In this document: positions 1 to 7,428 of the stretch, piece by piece
Layout of the letters: every line of letters begins with the position of its first letter
Numbering within the stretch: position 1 is the first letter of the stretch
NCBI GenBank assembly: GCA_016706685.1
Contig: JADJJE010000047.1
Coordinates: forward strand, 1-21,953
Source of the DNA: Sandaracinaceae bacterium
GTDB taxonomy: Bacteria > Myxococcota_A > Polyangia > Polyangiales > Houyiibacteriaceae
Direction of reading: 5' to 3'
Length of the DNA stretch: 21,953 nt
Program-made: the position numbers and the translations under genes
The notes under the pieces: model-generated
Told to the model about the DNA's origin: nothing
What the model saw: the letters and a program-made list of their open reading frames with translations, nothing else
Database searches by the model: none

Positions 1-1445
1 GCCTCCGCCCCCTCTACCCCGTCTTCGCGCAGGCCCAGCTCCTTCATCTTGGTCTGCAGGCTCTTGCGTGAGATCTTCAGCAGCCTGGCGGTGTGCGTCA
101 CGTTGCCCTGCGTCTTCTCGAGCGCGCGCACGATCAACTCGCGCTCGACGCGAGCGGTGGCTTCGCGGACGGCCTCTTTCAGGCCCGCCTCGCCGGTGAC
201 GTGCAGCGCGTCCACAGCCAGCTCGGTGCCGGGCGACGAGTCCGTGATGCGCGGGCTGGGCCGCGGCTCAGTGCCCGCCCCCAGCACATCGGGTGGCAGG
301 TGCTCGACGCGCACTTCGTCGCCATCGCAGAAGAGCATGCAGCGCTCCACCACGTTCTCGAGCTCGCGGATGTTCCCCGGCCAGGCGTAGCCCTGCAGGC
401 GCTCGAGGGCGTCTGGCGAGAAGGCGCGCACCTCGCGCTTGAGGCGCTTGTTGAACTTCGAGAGGAAGTGCTCCAGCAGCAGCGGGATGTCGCTGGGCCG
501 GTCGCGCAGCGGCGGCAGGACCACCTGCACCACGTTCAGGCGGTAGTAGAGCTCTTCGCGGAACTCGCCGTCGGCGATGGCACCCTTCAGGTCACGGTTG
601 GTGGCCGCGATGAGGCGCACGTCCACCGCAATGGTCTTGATGCCGCCCACCCGCTCGAACTCCTGCTCCTGGAGCGCGCGCAGCAGCTTGACCTGCATGC
701 TGACCGGGATCTCGCCGATCTCGTCCAGGAACAGGGTGCCCTCGTGGGCCAGCTCGAAGCGCCCGGGCTTGCTGGTGACCGCACCGGTGAACGCGCCCTT
801 CTCGTAGCCGAAGAGCTCGCTCTCGATCAGGTCGGGCGGGATGGCGGCGCAGTTCACGCGCACGTAGGGCTTGTTCACCCGCGCGCTGTTCTCGTGGAGC
901 GCGCGCGCGATGAGCTCCTTGCCCGTGCCGCTCTCGCCGGTGATGAGCACCGTGCTGGGCGTGTCCGCCACCTTCTCGATGATGTCGTAGACCGCATTCA
1001 TCTCGGGCGACTGCCCGATGATGCGGTAGCGCCCCGGCGCGCCACGTGTGGGCGTCATGGAGATCTGGTTCAGCTCACGCGTGCGCGCCGCCTTCTGCAC
1101 CACGTTCCGGAACTCGGTGCGGTCGAAGGGCTTCGTGACGTAGTCGAAGGCGCCCAACTTGAGCGCCTCGACGGCCGTGTCCACGGTGCCGTGCGCGGTG
1201 ATCATGACCACGGGCAGGTCGGGATGCTCTGCCGAGCAGTGGGCCAGCAGGCGCATGCCGTCCAACTTGGGCATGCGCAGATCCGTGATGAGCACGTCGA
1301 TGTGGTGCTCACCGAGGGCCGCGAGCGCCTCTTCGCCGTCGCCCACGGTGAACACGTCGAAGCCATCGCGCTGCAGCTGCGCGGCCAGCACCCGCCGCAA
1401 GTTCACCTCGTCATCCGCGACGAGGATCTGCTTGCGCTCTTTCAC
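1..1445 (-). CDS. NtrC-family sigma-54-dependent response regulator (C-terminus cut by window edge)
   Basis: Two-component output protein that would activate sigma-54 RNA polymerase by ATP hydrolysis. The receiver domain (about residues 5-118) has the acidic pair D11/D12, phospho-acceptor D55 (in LITDLRMP), T83 and K105 (YVTKPF). The AAA+ domain (about 140-380) has Walker A GESGTGKE at 170-177, the sigma-54 contact loop GAFTGA at 217-222 and Walker B LFLDEIG at 238-244. A Fis-type helix-turn-helix lies near the C-terminus (about 440-475). 481 codons are open to the left edge, so only a few residues are probably missing. GTG at 1445 is chosen because it makes a GTGA overlap with the stop of the upstream lipoprotein gene. 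All key residues are intact, so it should be active. No histidine kinase is in the window; its partner is unknown. Confidence 0.95.
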   Translation of the reverse strand, partial: MKERKQILVADDEVNLRRVLAAQLQRDGFDVFTVGDGEEALAALGEHHIDVLITDLRMPKLDGMRLLAHCSAEHPDLPVVMITAHGTVDTAVEALKLGAFDYVTKPFDRTEFRNVVQKAARTRELNQISMTPTRGAPGRYRIIGQSPEMNAVYDIIEKVADTPSTVLITGESGTGKELIARALHENSARVNKPYVRVNCAAIPPDLIESELFGYEKGAFTGAVTSKPGRFELAHEGTLFLDEIGEIPVSMQVKLLRALQEQEFERVGGIKTIAVDVRLIAATNRDLKGAIADGEFREELYYRLNVVQVVLPPLRDRPSDIPLLLEHFLSKFNKRLKREVRAFSPDALERLQGYAWPGNIRELENVVERCMLFCDGDEVRVEHLPPDVLGAGTEPRPSPRITDSSPGTELAVDALHVTGEAGLKEAVREATARVERELIVRALEKTQGNVTHTARLLKISRKSLQTKMKELGLREDGVEGAE

Positions 1446-2938
1446 TCCGTCGCGAGCTCGAGGCAGCGGCTGCCCGTCATGGACGAGTCTTCGCCGAGGC
1501 CCGAGCAGAGGAACACGAACGCCGCGTTGGCCCCGGGCGCGCCGGCGGCGACCTCGTGACGCGCCATGACGCCAGGGATGCCGTAGTGCGTGCGCAGCGC
1601 AGCGACCGAAGCGCCCAGGCGGTCATCGGCGCCCGGGTTCGAGATCTGCATGAAGGACACGCGGCTCACGTCCACACCACTGGCCGAGCCTGCCAGCGCG
1701 AATACGCCGCCTGCCGCGAGCTTCTCTTCCACCGTCAGGCGGGGCGCGCCCACGATCAGATCGAGGGTGCCATCGGCATCCACGTCGCCCAGCGCGAGCG
1801 CCGAGCCGAACGCGCCGTCGGTGCAGTCCAGCGCGTCCACGGTGGGGCAGCTGACCTCCATGGCGAGTACTGGGTCGTCGGCCGTGGTGGTGTCGGCGCA
1901 ACCCGCCTCGAGCGTCATCAGGGCCGCCAGGTCGAACACCTGCACCATGCCCGGGTGGCCGTCGGTGGCTTCGCCGAACCCCATGTAGACCTCGGGCATG
2001 CCGTCGCCGTCGATGTCACCGGCCGTGAGCGCTTCGCCGAAGCCGTCGGGGCCATCGATGCAGGCCAACACCACCGCGTCGATGTCGGTAGGCGCGAGGG
2101 GGTCCACGCCGATGGCAGCGAGCACCACGCGGTTCTGACCGGGTGCGCTGATGACGGCGAGGTATGGAGTGAGCACCACCAGGGCGGGCACGGTGGGGAA
2201 GTCGCTGGCCAGCGTGGCCGCGTCGGGCAGGCTCGCCGTAGTGATGAACTGACCCAAGCGCGCTTCGGCTTGGACGACCCCGGCCGTGTCGGCCACCTCG
2301 CTGAGCTCTTGGGGCATGCCACCCGCGAGTGGGATGCGGTAGATGGAGCCACGCTCCCCGCTGGCGCCCGGCGCGCCCACCAATAGTGCGCTGCGTGTTG
2401 CCTCGGCGAAGTCCTGGGGCACCGCCGCGACCGCTGTGCCGAACTCGAGACCAGGGCCAGTGTTCGACGTGAATGCTTGGGTGGGCGTGGTCTCGCACTT
2501 GACGCGCACCAGGTTGGCAGAGGCCGCCCCGATGGCGATGCAGGTGCCATCGTTGGCGAACCGTGGAAGACCCGTGATGGACGTGCCCGAGCCGACTTCG
2601 CAGTCATCGGCGGGGGTCTCACAGGCTGACGACGAGATGCGGAACGTGCCGATGTCGTCGGAGTTCCAGATGTCGTAGAGCCAGGTGCCGGTGTCGGTGC
2701 CCCCGCCCACGGCGAGCCGCGTGGAGGGCTCACCGTTGGCGAGGAGGCCCTCGATGGCGGCCACCGTGGCGCCGAAGCCCGTGCGATTGAACGCGTCCGG
2801 GCGATTGATGGCTTCCACCGGGGCCTGGTCGCCCAGGTCGACGAAGGTGCCGGGGTTGCAGCCCGCGAAGAAGAGCGTGGCCACGCCGGCGGTGCCGAGG
2901 ACAGTGCGAAAGAGGCTCATGGTGTTCGGGGCTTTCAT
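1442..2938 (-). CDS. FG-GAP repeat lipoprotein
   Basis: Predicted secreted lipoprotein of 498 residues. A short hydrophobic signal (residues 10-26) ends in FFAGC, with C27 as the likely lipidated cysteine. FG-GAP (integrin alpha beta-propeller-like) repeats with calcium-type D-x-D-x-D-G loops are visible at about 307-322 (GDIDGDGMPEVYMGFG) and 384-399 (GDVDADGTLDLIVGAP). Weaker GAPG-type copies lie near 187-192 and 465-470. Such repeats form extracellular propellers that bind ligands or partners; the ligand here is unknown. ATG at 2938 is chosen: it overlaps the PEGA gene stop as ATGA and has AGGTGA about 7 bases upstream. ATG at 2920 is possible and would give a more compact signal peptide. 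Its stop overlaps the start of the NtrC-type regulator, so all three genes are probably co-translated. Confidence 0.85.
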   Translation of the reverse strand: MKAPNTMSLFRTVLGTAGVATLFFAGCNPGTFVDLGDQAPVEAINRPDAFNRTGFGATVAAIEGLLANGEPSTRLAVGGGTDTGTWLYDIWNSDDIGTFRISSSACETPADDCEVGSGTSITGLPRFANDGTCIAIGAASANLVRVKCETTPTQAFTSNTGPGLEFGTAVAAVPQDFAEATRSALLVGAPGASGERGSIYRIPLAGGMPQELSEVADTAGVVQAEARLGQFITTASLPDAATLASDFPTVPALVVLTPYLAVISAPGQNRVVLAAIGVDPLAPTDIDAVVLACIDGPDGFGEALTAGDIDGDGMPEVYMGFGEATDGHPGMVQVFDLAALMTLEAGCADTTTADDPVLAMEVSCPTVDALDCTDGAFGSALALGDVDADGTLDLIVGAPRLTVEEKLAAGGVFALAGSASGVDVSRVSFMQISNPGADDRLGASVAALRTHYGIPGVMARHEVAAGAPGANAAFVFLCSGLGEDSSMTGSRCLELATE

Positions 2939-4461
2939 CAGAAGCTCACCTGGAGCTGAGCGCCGCCCGAGCGGTCGGCGAAGTTGAAGTGCGGGACCAC
3001 GGTCCAGTCGCGCGGCTCGAAGACGTTGGCCTCGGAGTCGGGCAGCGGGTCACGCAGGAAGTAGTAGATGGAGAGCAGCCCCAGCAGCGCGCCGATGCCG
3101 AACGCCGAGTCCGCGCCGATGCGGTAGATGCGCCCGCGCAGCAGGCGGGGGTCGTCTTCGTTCAGCGTGCCGGCATTGCGAGCGGCCCGCAGGTCGGTTT
3201 CGAGGCCGTTGGACATCATGCCGAGCGCGATGCCACCACCGATCATGAGCACGCCCATGGTGGCCGTGGCCCAGGCGCCGCCGCGGTTCATGGCCGGGCG
3301 CAAGCGCACCTGGATGGGGATGATCTGGCCTTGGACGATGGTCACGGTCTGCGACCAGTCCTTCATCCCGTCCGACGACACCGTGATGCGGTGCTCGCCG
3401 CCCTCGATGTCGCCTTCGTACGGGATCTCGCCCACGCGCTGACCGTCCACGTGAACCGCCGCGCCGGCGATGTTTCCCAGGATGCGCACGCGTCCGTAGG
3501 TGACGCGCTCGAGCTCGAGGCGCACGGCCACGTCCTCGCCGAGGCCGATCTCGACCTGCTGCTCGATGCGCTCGTAGCCGGGGCGGGAGACCCACACGGT
3601 GTGGGTGCCGGTGGTGATCACGTTGGCGTAGGGCGAGCGGCCCACGGCGCCTTCTTCGAGGTTGTCCACGAACACGTCGGCGTCCGGCGGGTCGGTGACC
3701 ACGCGCAGGTAACCGAGGAACTGGCCCTGGCTCATCTCCACGATGACCACGTAGACGCGGCCCTGGCCGATGTGGACGTTCTGCTCGACCGTGCGGTAGT
3801 CCGGGTGCTCGATGGTCACGCGGTAGTTGCCCTCGTCCAGCGAGTGGTCGAAGGGCGACGGCGAGGTGGCCACGAGCGTGGTGCCCTGGAACACGCTGAC
3901 CACGGCACCCTCGGGCTCGGTCTGGATGCTGAGCAAGGACTTGATGTCCTCGGGGGGCGTGGTGGGCGGCGCCACGTGGACCGTGGGGGTGCCGGTGCCG
4001 TCCGGGTTCACCGTGGCGTCCGGGTTCACGGCGGTGCCGTCCGGGTTCACGGCCACGTCGGGGTTCAGGGTGACGTCCGGGGCGGCGGCGGCGGCGGTGG
4101 CCTGGGCGCGCAGGGCCGCGATCTTGGCCCGCACTTCTTCCGCGTCGGAGGCGCCGGGCTCGGCGTCCAGGTAGCGCTGGAAGAGGTCGGCGGCGGGGCC
4201 GGGGGTCCCGAAGCGCTCGAGCGCGACGGCCGCGTTGTAGAGGAAGGCGGAGAACGGACGCGCCTCGTAGGCGGCCATGAACTCACGGGCCGCGTCTTCG
4301 TAGCGCGCCGCAGCGTAGTGCTCCTGGCCGGACTCCATGTGGCCGCGTGCGGCCAACAGGGATGCGCGCGCGCTGTCCTGAGCGGCCACGGGGTGAGCCA
4401 CGCTCGACAGCACGAGCGCCAAGAGCGCCACTCGTCCCCAACATGCAGACTTGTACTTCAT
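2938..4461 (-). CDS. PEGA-domain protein with TPR-like N-terminus and two C-terminal TM helices
   Basis: 507 residues, first gene of the operon. Signal peptide 1-28 (hydrophobic 11-21, VAAQ then D). A TPR-like helical region (about 36-100, including AARYEDAAREFMAAYEARP) is followed by a low-complexity linker with repeated NPD motifs (128-157). Three PEGA-type beta repeats follow at about 176-243, 250-318 and 322-388, each with a G-x-x-x-V/I-x-V pattern near its end. Two hydrophobic helices at about 396-416 and 447-470 would anchor it. PEGA domains are found on bacterial surface and envelope proteins, often of unknown function. Start ATG at 4461 has GGAG 5 bases upstream. The export of the N-terminus together with C-terminal membrane anchors suggests an inner-membrane protein facing the periplasm. 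The specific role is not known. Confidence 0.85.
   Translation of the reverse strand: MKYKSACWGRVALLALVLSSVAHPVAAQDSARASLLAARGHMESGQEHYAAARYEDAAREFMAAYEARPFSAFLYNAAVALERFGTPGPAADLFQRYLDAEPGASDAEEVRAKIAALRAQATAAAAAPDVTLNPDVAVNPDGTAVNPDATVNPDGTGTPTVHVAPPTTPPEDIKSLLSIQTEPEGAVVSVFQGTTLVATSPSPFDHSLDEGNYRVTIEHPDYRTVEQNVHIGQGRVYVVIVEMSQGQFLGYLRVVTDPPDADVFVDNLEEGAVGRSPYANVITTGTHTVWVSRPGYERIEQQVEIGLGEDVAVRLELERVTYGRVRILGNIAGAAVHVDGQRVGEIPYEGDIEGGEHRITVSSDGMKDWSQTVTIVQGQIIPIQVRLRPAMNRGGAWATATMGVLMIGGGIALGMMSNGLETDLRAARNAGTLNEDDPRLLRGRIYRIGADSAFGIGALLGLLSIYYFLRDPLPDSEANVFEPRDWTVVPHFNFADRSGGAQLQVSF
3991..4080 (-). repeat. NPD-x-T/A coding microrepeat in PEGA protein linker
   Basis: Residues 128-157 of the PEGA protein contain the motif NPD four times at short intervals (NPDVAV, NPDGTA, NPDATV, NPDGTG), preceded by a related PDVTL. 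At DNA level the plus strand shows recurring gtccgggttcac. It is a flexible linker between the TPR-like part and the first PEGA repeat. An alanine run (GCC codons) sits just before it. Such slippage-prone repeats may vary in copy number between strains. Confidence 0.75.
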
Positions 4462-4558
4462 CTACTCTCCGTAAGTGGTGAGCGCGCGACGCGCTGCCCA
4501 ACCGTGGGGGCAGCCTATCAGGCCACGGGGCGGGTGGCGAGTGAGTGGCCTGCCCCCT

Positions 4559-6283
4559 TCAACGCTGGGTCTCGAGCTGCTGGAAGAGGTCGCCCAGCTC
4601 CGGGCGCATGCGCAGCCCCTCGCAGTAGTGCCCTGCCAGGACCAGCAGCCGCTGTTCGAAGTCTTCCACGGCGCGCCCGCTGTCCATGAGCGCCTGCTCG
4701 GAGGCCGCCTTGTTGGCGCTCATGGTGGTCTCGGTGCGCTCCAGCACCTCGCGCATGCTCTTGACCTGGAAGTCGAGGTCCGTGACCTCTTGGCGCTTGC
4801 CGTCCAGCCACGCGCGCGCCTTCTCGGAGGCCCCGCGCGCCAGCTGCCAGCGGTCGAGGCCGTCGGCCAGCTCGCGCAACAGGCGCTGCACGTCACCCGC
4901 CGGATCCTTGGGGGGGCGCAGGCCACCCCCTGCCGCGAGGCGCTCGTAGGCCTCGGTCACCGCGGTCTCGCCCTGCTTCTCGGCGGTGAAGTACGGCGCC
5001 ACATCGGCCTCGGCGCTGCGAGCCGCGGTGCGGGCGCTCGACAGGTCCTCGGCCAGCACGTGCATGGCGTGACCCATGCGGGCCCGGTTCTCGCGCGCCT
5101 CGTGGTCCAGCGTCTCCAGCTTGCGCTGCTCGCCCAGGCCCCGCGTGCGCAGGTTCTGGATGGTGCGCAGCATCTCGCGGATCTCCTCGAGCTGGGCGCG
5201 CAGCGCGGCAGGCGCGTCGCCCCCGGGGAACGCGCGCGTCAGCATCTGGTCGAAGATGGCCGTGCGGCGTGCCCAGCGCTCGAGCGTGGTGGGCGGCAGC
5301 GTGGGCGCCACCTGGGGCCGCGAGGGCACATGGATGGGAGCAGGCCCCGGCGCGTCGTCCTTGGGGGCCAGCTCCTGCAGCGTGTGGATCAACGCGTGCG
5401 CATCCACTGGCCGCTGCTCGGGCTTCTTCTCCAGGAGCGCCAGGATCAGCTCTTCGAGGCGCCGCGGACAGGCTGGCGCCAGGCTGCTGGGCCGCGGGGG
5501 CGGCTCCTGCATGTGCTTGATGAAATAGCCCGTGATCTCCTGCGACTCGAAGGGCGGACGCCCCGTGATCATCTCGAACAGGATGCAGCCGAGCGCATAG
5601 AGGTCGGCCGAGGCGCCCGCGTCGATGTTGGTGAGCCGCTCGGGGGCCATGTACTGGGGCGTGCCGAAGATCTCGCCCGCGTTGGTGAGGCGCGAGTCGC
5701 CCATGGAGCGCCCGATGCCGAAGTCCAGCAGCTTCGCCGTGCCGCGCGTCCCGGGCGGGCCGTCGCAGATGAAGATGTTGTCGGGCTTCAGGTCGCGGTG
5801 CAGCACATCGAAGTCGTGGGCACGCGCCAGACCCGTAGCGATCTGCAGCCCGTAGGCGCAGACGTCGGCCGGGTTCATGGGGCCCGCCGCCACCAGGTCG
5901 GCGAGCGGCCGCCCGCGCAGCAGCTCCATGACCATGAAGAGGCCGCCCTCGGCAGTCTCGCCGTGGTCGTGGATCTCGATGATGTTTGGGTGCGTGAGCG
6001 CCGCGGCGTTCTTGGCCTCGCGACGGAAGCGCTCGGCCAGCTGCTCGCTGCCGCGCAGGTGCGGCGCCATGATCTTCACGGCCACGGGGCGGTCCACCAG
6101 CGTGTGGCGCGCGCGGTACACCGTGGCCATGCCGCCCTCGCCAATCATCTCTTCGATCAGGTAGCGGCCCGCCAGGGTCTGTCCGAGCCAGGGGTCGGCG
6201 GTCTGCTCGAGGGTGGCGTTGTCGACGAAACAGCGCGATTGGTCGTTGGGGTACTTGAGGCCGCACCGAGGGCAGATGCGCAT
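4559..6283 (-). CDS. Zinc-ribbon Ser/Thr protein kinase with coiled-coil C-terminus
   Basis: Hanks-type kinase of 574 residues. A short N-terminal ribbon has C4, C7 and C18, with D21 at the fourth position. The kinase domain spans about 41-305: glycine loop GEGGMATVY (48-56), ATP lysine K70 (VAVKI), helix-C E89, catalytic HRDLKPDN with D164, DFG 187-189 and APE 213-215. All catalytic residues are present, so it should be active. After a proline-rich linker (about 315-350) the rest (about 390-560) is charged and helical, probably coiled coil. There is no transmembrane segment or PASTA/TPR domain, so it is likely cytosolic. The start at 6283 is chosen because MRICPRCG is the usual beginning of this kinase type; the frame stays open further upstream but without domain content. 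An AAGGA lies about 10 bases upstream. Divergent from fabI. Substrates are unknown. Confidence 0.93.
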   Translation of the reverse strand: MRICPRCGLKYPNDQSRCFVDNATLEQTADPWLGQTLAGRYLIEEMIGEGGMATVYRARHTLVDRPVAVKIMAPHLRGSEQLAERFRREAKNAAALTHPNIIEIHDHGETAEGGLFMVMELLRGRPLADLVAAGPMNPADVCAYGLQIATGLARAHDFDVLHRDLKPDNIFICDGPPGTRGTAKLLDFGIGRSMGDSRLTNAGEIFGTPQYMAPERLTNIDAGASADLYALGCILFEMITGRPPFESQEITGYFIKHMQEPPPRPSSLAPACPRRLEELILALLEKKPEQRPVDAHALIHTLQELAPKDDAPGPAPIHVPSRPQVAPTLPPTTLERWARRTAIFDQMLTRAFPGGDAPAALRAQLEEIREMLRTIQNLRTRGLGEQRKLETLDHEARENRARMGHAMHVLAEDLSSARTAARSAEADVAPYFTAEKQGETAVTEAYERLAAGGGLRPPKDPAGDVQRLLRELADGLDRWQLARGASEKARAWLDGKRQEVTDLDFQVKSMREVLERTETTMSANKAASEQALMDSGRAVEDFEQRLLVLAGHYCEGLRMRPELGDLFQQLETQR

Positions 6284-6419
6284 AGCGAGAGGTTCCTTCG
6301 TGCTCGGTTGCGCGGAGGGTATCAGGCGCAGCGGCTGCAAGCTCGCACCGTGTGTCCGCGTGTGGGCCCATGTGCGTGGGGCGCTGGCCAGCACGCGCGA
6401 AAGGCGGTAGAGCGCGGGC

Positions 6420-7340
6420 ATGCTCTCCATTGATCTGCGCGGAAAGCGCGCGTTCGTCGCCGGGGTCGCCGACGACGGTGGGTTCGGGTTCGCCATCGCC
6501 AAGGCGCTGGCCGAGGCAGGCGCGAGCGTGTGCGTGGGCACCTGGCCCCCGGCGCTCGGCATCTTCGAGAACATGCTCCGGCGCGGGAAGCTGGACGAGT
6601 CCATGACCCTGGCCTCGGGCGAGAAGATGACGTTCGAACGGGTCTACCCGCTCGACGCCGAGTACGACACCCTCGAGAGCACGCCCGCGGACATCCGCGA
6701 GAGCAAGCGCTACCGAGAGCGAGGCGACTTCAGCATCGAGGGCGTGAAGAACGCGCTGATCGCGGACTTCGGCGAGGGCTGCCTGGACATCGTGGTGCAC
6801 AGCCTGGCCAACGGGCCCGAGGTCAAGAACCCGTTGCTCGAGACCAGCCGGCACGGCTACCTCGCCGCCATCGGGGCCTCGGCCTACAGCTTCACGGCGC
6901 TGGTGCAGCAGCTGGGGCCGCTGGTGCGTCCGGGAGGCAGCTTCGTGGGGCTCACCTATCTCGCGGCCGAGCGCGTGGTACCGGGCTACGGCGGCGGCAT
7001 GTCCACGGCCAAGGCGGCGCTCGAGAGCGACACGCGGGTGCTGGCCTTCGAGGCCGGCCGCAAGTGGGGCCATCGCGTGAACGTCATCAGCGCGGGGCCC
7101 TTCGCGTCGCGCGCGGCGTCGGCCATCGGCTTCATCGGGCGCATGATCGACTACTACGCGGCCAACTCGCCGCTGCCCGAGGCGCTGACCGCGGCCGAGG
7201 TGGGCAACACGGCGGCGTTCCTGTGCAGCCCGCTCGCCAGCGGCATCACGGGCGAGACCCTGCACGTGGACAAGGGCTACAACACCATGGCCGTGCCGGC
7301 CGACGTGCAGGGCATCCTCGAAGCGCTCGCGCGCGAATAG
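6420..7340 (+). CDS. fabI: Enoyl-[acyl-carrier-protein] reductase, plant/plastid-type FabI
   Basis: NADH-dependent reduction of trans-2-enoyl-ACP, the last step of each fatty acid elongation cycle; cytosolic SDR-fold enzyme of 306 residues. An N-terminal nucleotide-binding region is at 12-23 (FVAGVADDGGFG). HSLANGPE at 127-134 is typical of FabI. The catalytic tyrosines are Y180 (LTYLAAE) and Y190, with K198 in YGGGMSTAK. The spacing Y190-x7-K198 and the segment GGGMSTAKAALESDTRVLAF match plant ENR rather than E. coli FabI (Y-x6-K). The inserted region about 70-100, rich in acidic residues (DAEYDTLESTPADI), is also like plant, apicomplexan and chlamydial enzymes. ATG at 6420 has no strong Shine-Dalgarno. 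Divergently transcribed from the kinase. Function is near certain; the affinity to the plastid branch is from remembered motifs. Confidence 0.95.
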   Translation: MLSIDLRGKRAFVAGVADDGGFGFAIAKALAEAGASVCVGTWPPALGIFENMLRRGKLDESMTLASGEKMTFERVYPLDAEYDTLESTPADIRESKRYRERGDFSIEGVKNALIADFGEGCLDIVVHSLANGPEVKNPLLETSRHGYLAAIGASAYSFTALVQQLGPLVRPGGSFVGLTYLAAERVVPGYGGGMSTAKAALESDTRVLAFEAGRKWGHRVNVISAGPFASRAASAIGFIGRMIDYYAANSPLPEALTAAEVGNTAAFLCSPLASGITGETLHVDKGYNTMAVPADVQGILEALARE

Positions 7341-7388
7341 CGGTACCCTCGCCGGGCCGCAGGAACACGGCGAGCGGCAAGGGCACGC

Positions 7389-7417
7389 AGGGCAACCCAG
7401 GCAACCCCAGGCAACCA
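7389..7417 (+). repeat. Triple short direct repeat upstream of the barrel gene
   Basis: Three tandem near-copies of AGGCAACCC (agggcaaccc, aggcaacccc, aggcaacca) lie directly before the AGGAG Shine-Dalgarno of the gene starting at 7429. They are non-coding. They could be a leader element or regulator site, or simple slippage; no function is shown. Confidence 0.5.
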
Positions 7418-7428
7418 GGAGCGTCGAG

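Noticed and set aside
93..1559. Long plus-strand open frame of 488 codons opposite the NtrC regulator
   Set aside because: It is the antisense shadow of the regulator: His/Leu/Val/Arg/Glu-rich composition, no domain, and the minus strand encodes all NtrC motifs.
4493..4514. Inverted repeat gctgccc/gggcagc with 8-base loop between the kinase and PEGA genes
   Set aside because: Seven-base GC arms are expected several times by chance in 22 kb of GC-rich DNA and no T-run follows on the minus strand, so it is not called a terminator.
4462..4558. Search for a sigma-54 (-24/-12) promoter before the PEGA operon, given the NtrC-type regulator
   Set aside because: No TGGCAC-N5-TTGC-like pair was found on the minus strand.
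6383..6392. Ten-base palindrome gctggccagc upstream of fabI
   Set aside because: About twenty such palindromes are expected by chance in a window of this size; no second copy nearby.
4475..6433. 652-codon plus-strand open frame opposite the kinase
   Set aside because: Shadow of the kinase gene; no motif, skewed composition.
7348..7374. Inverted repeat ctcgccg/cggcgag after fabI
   Set aside because: 13-base loop and no T-run; not convincing as an intrinsic terminator.
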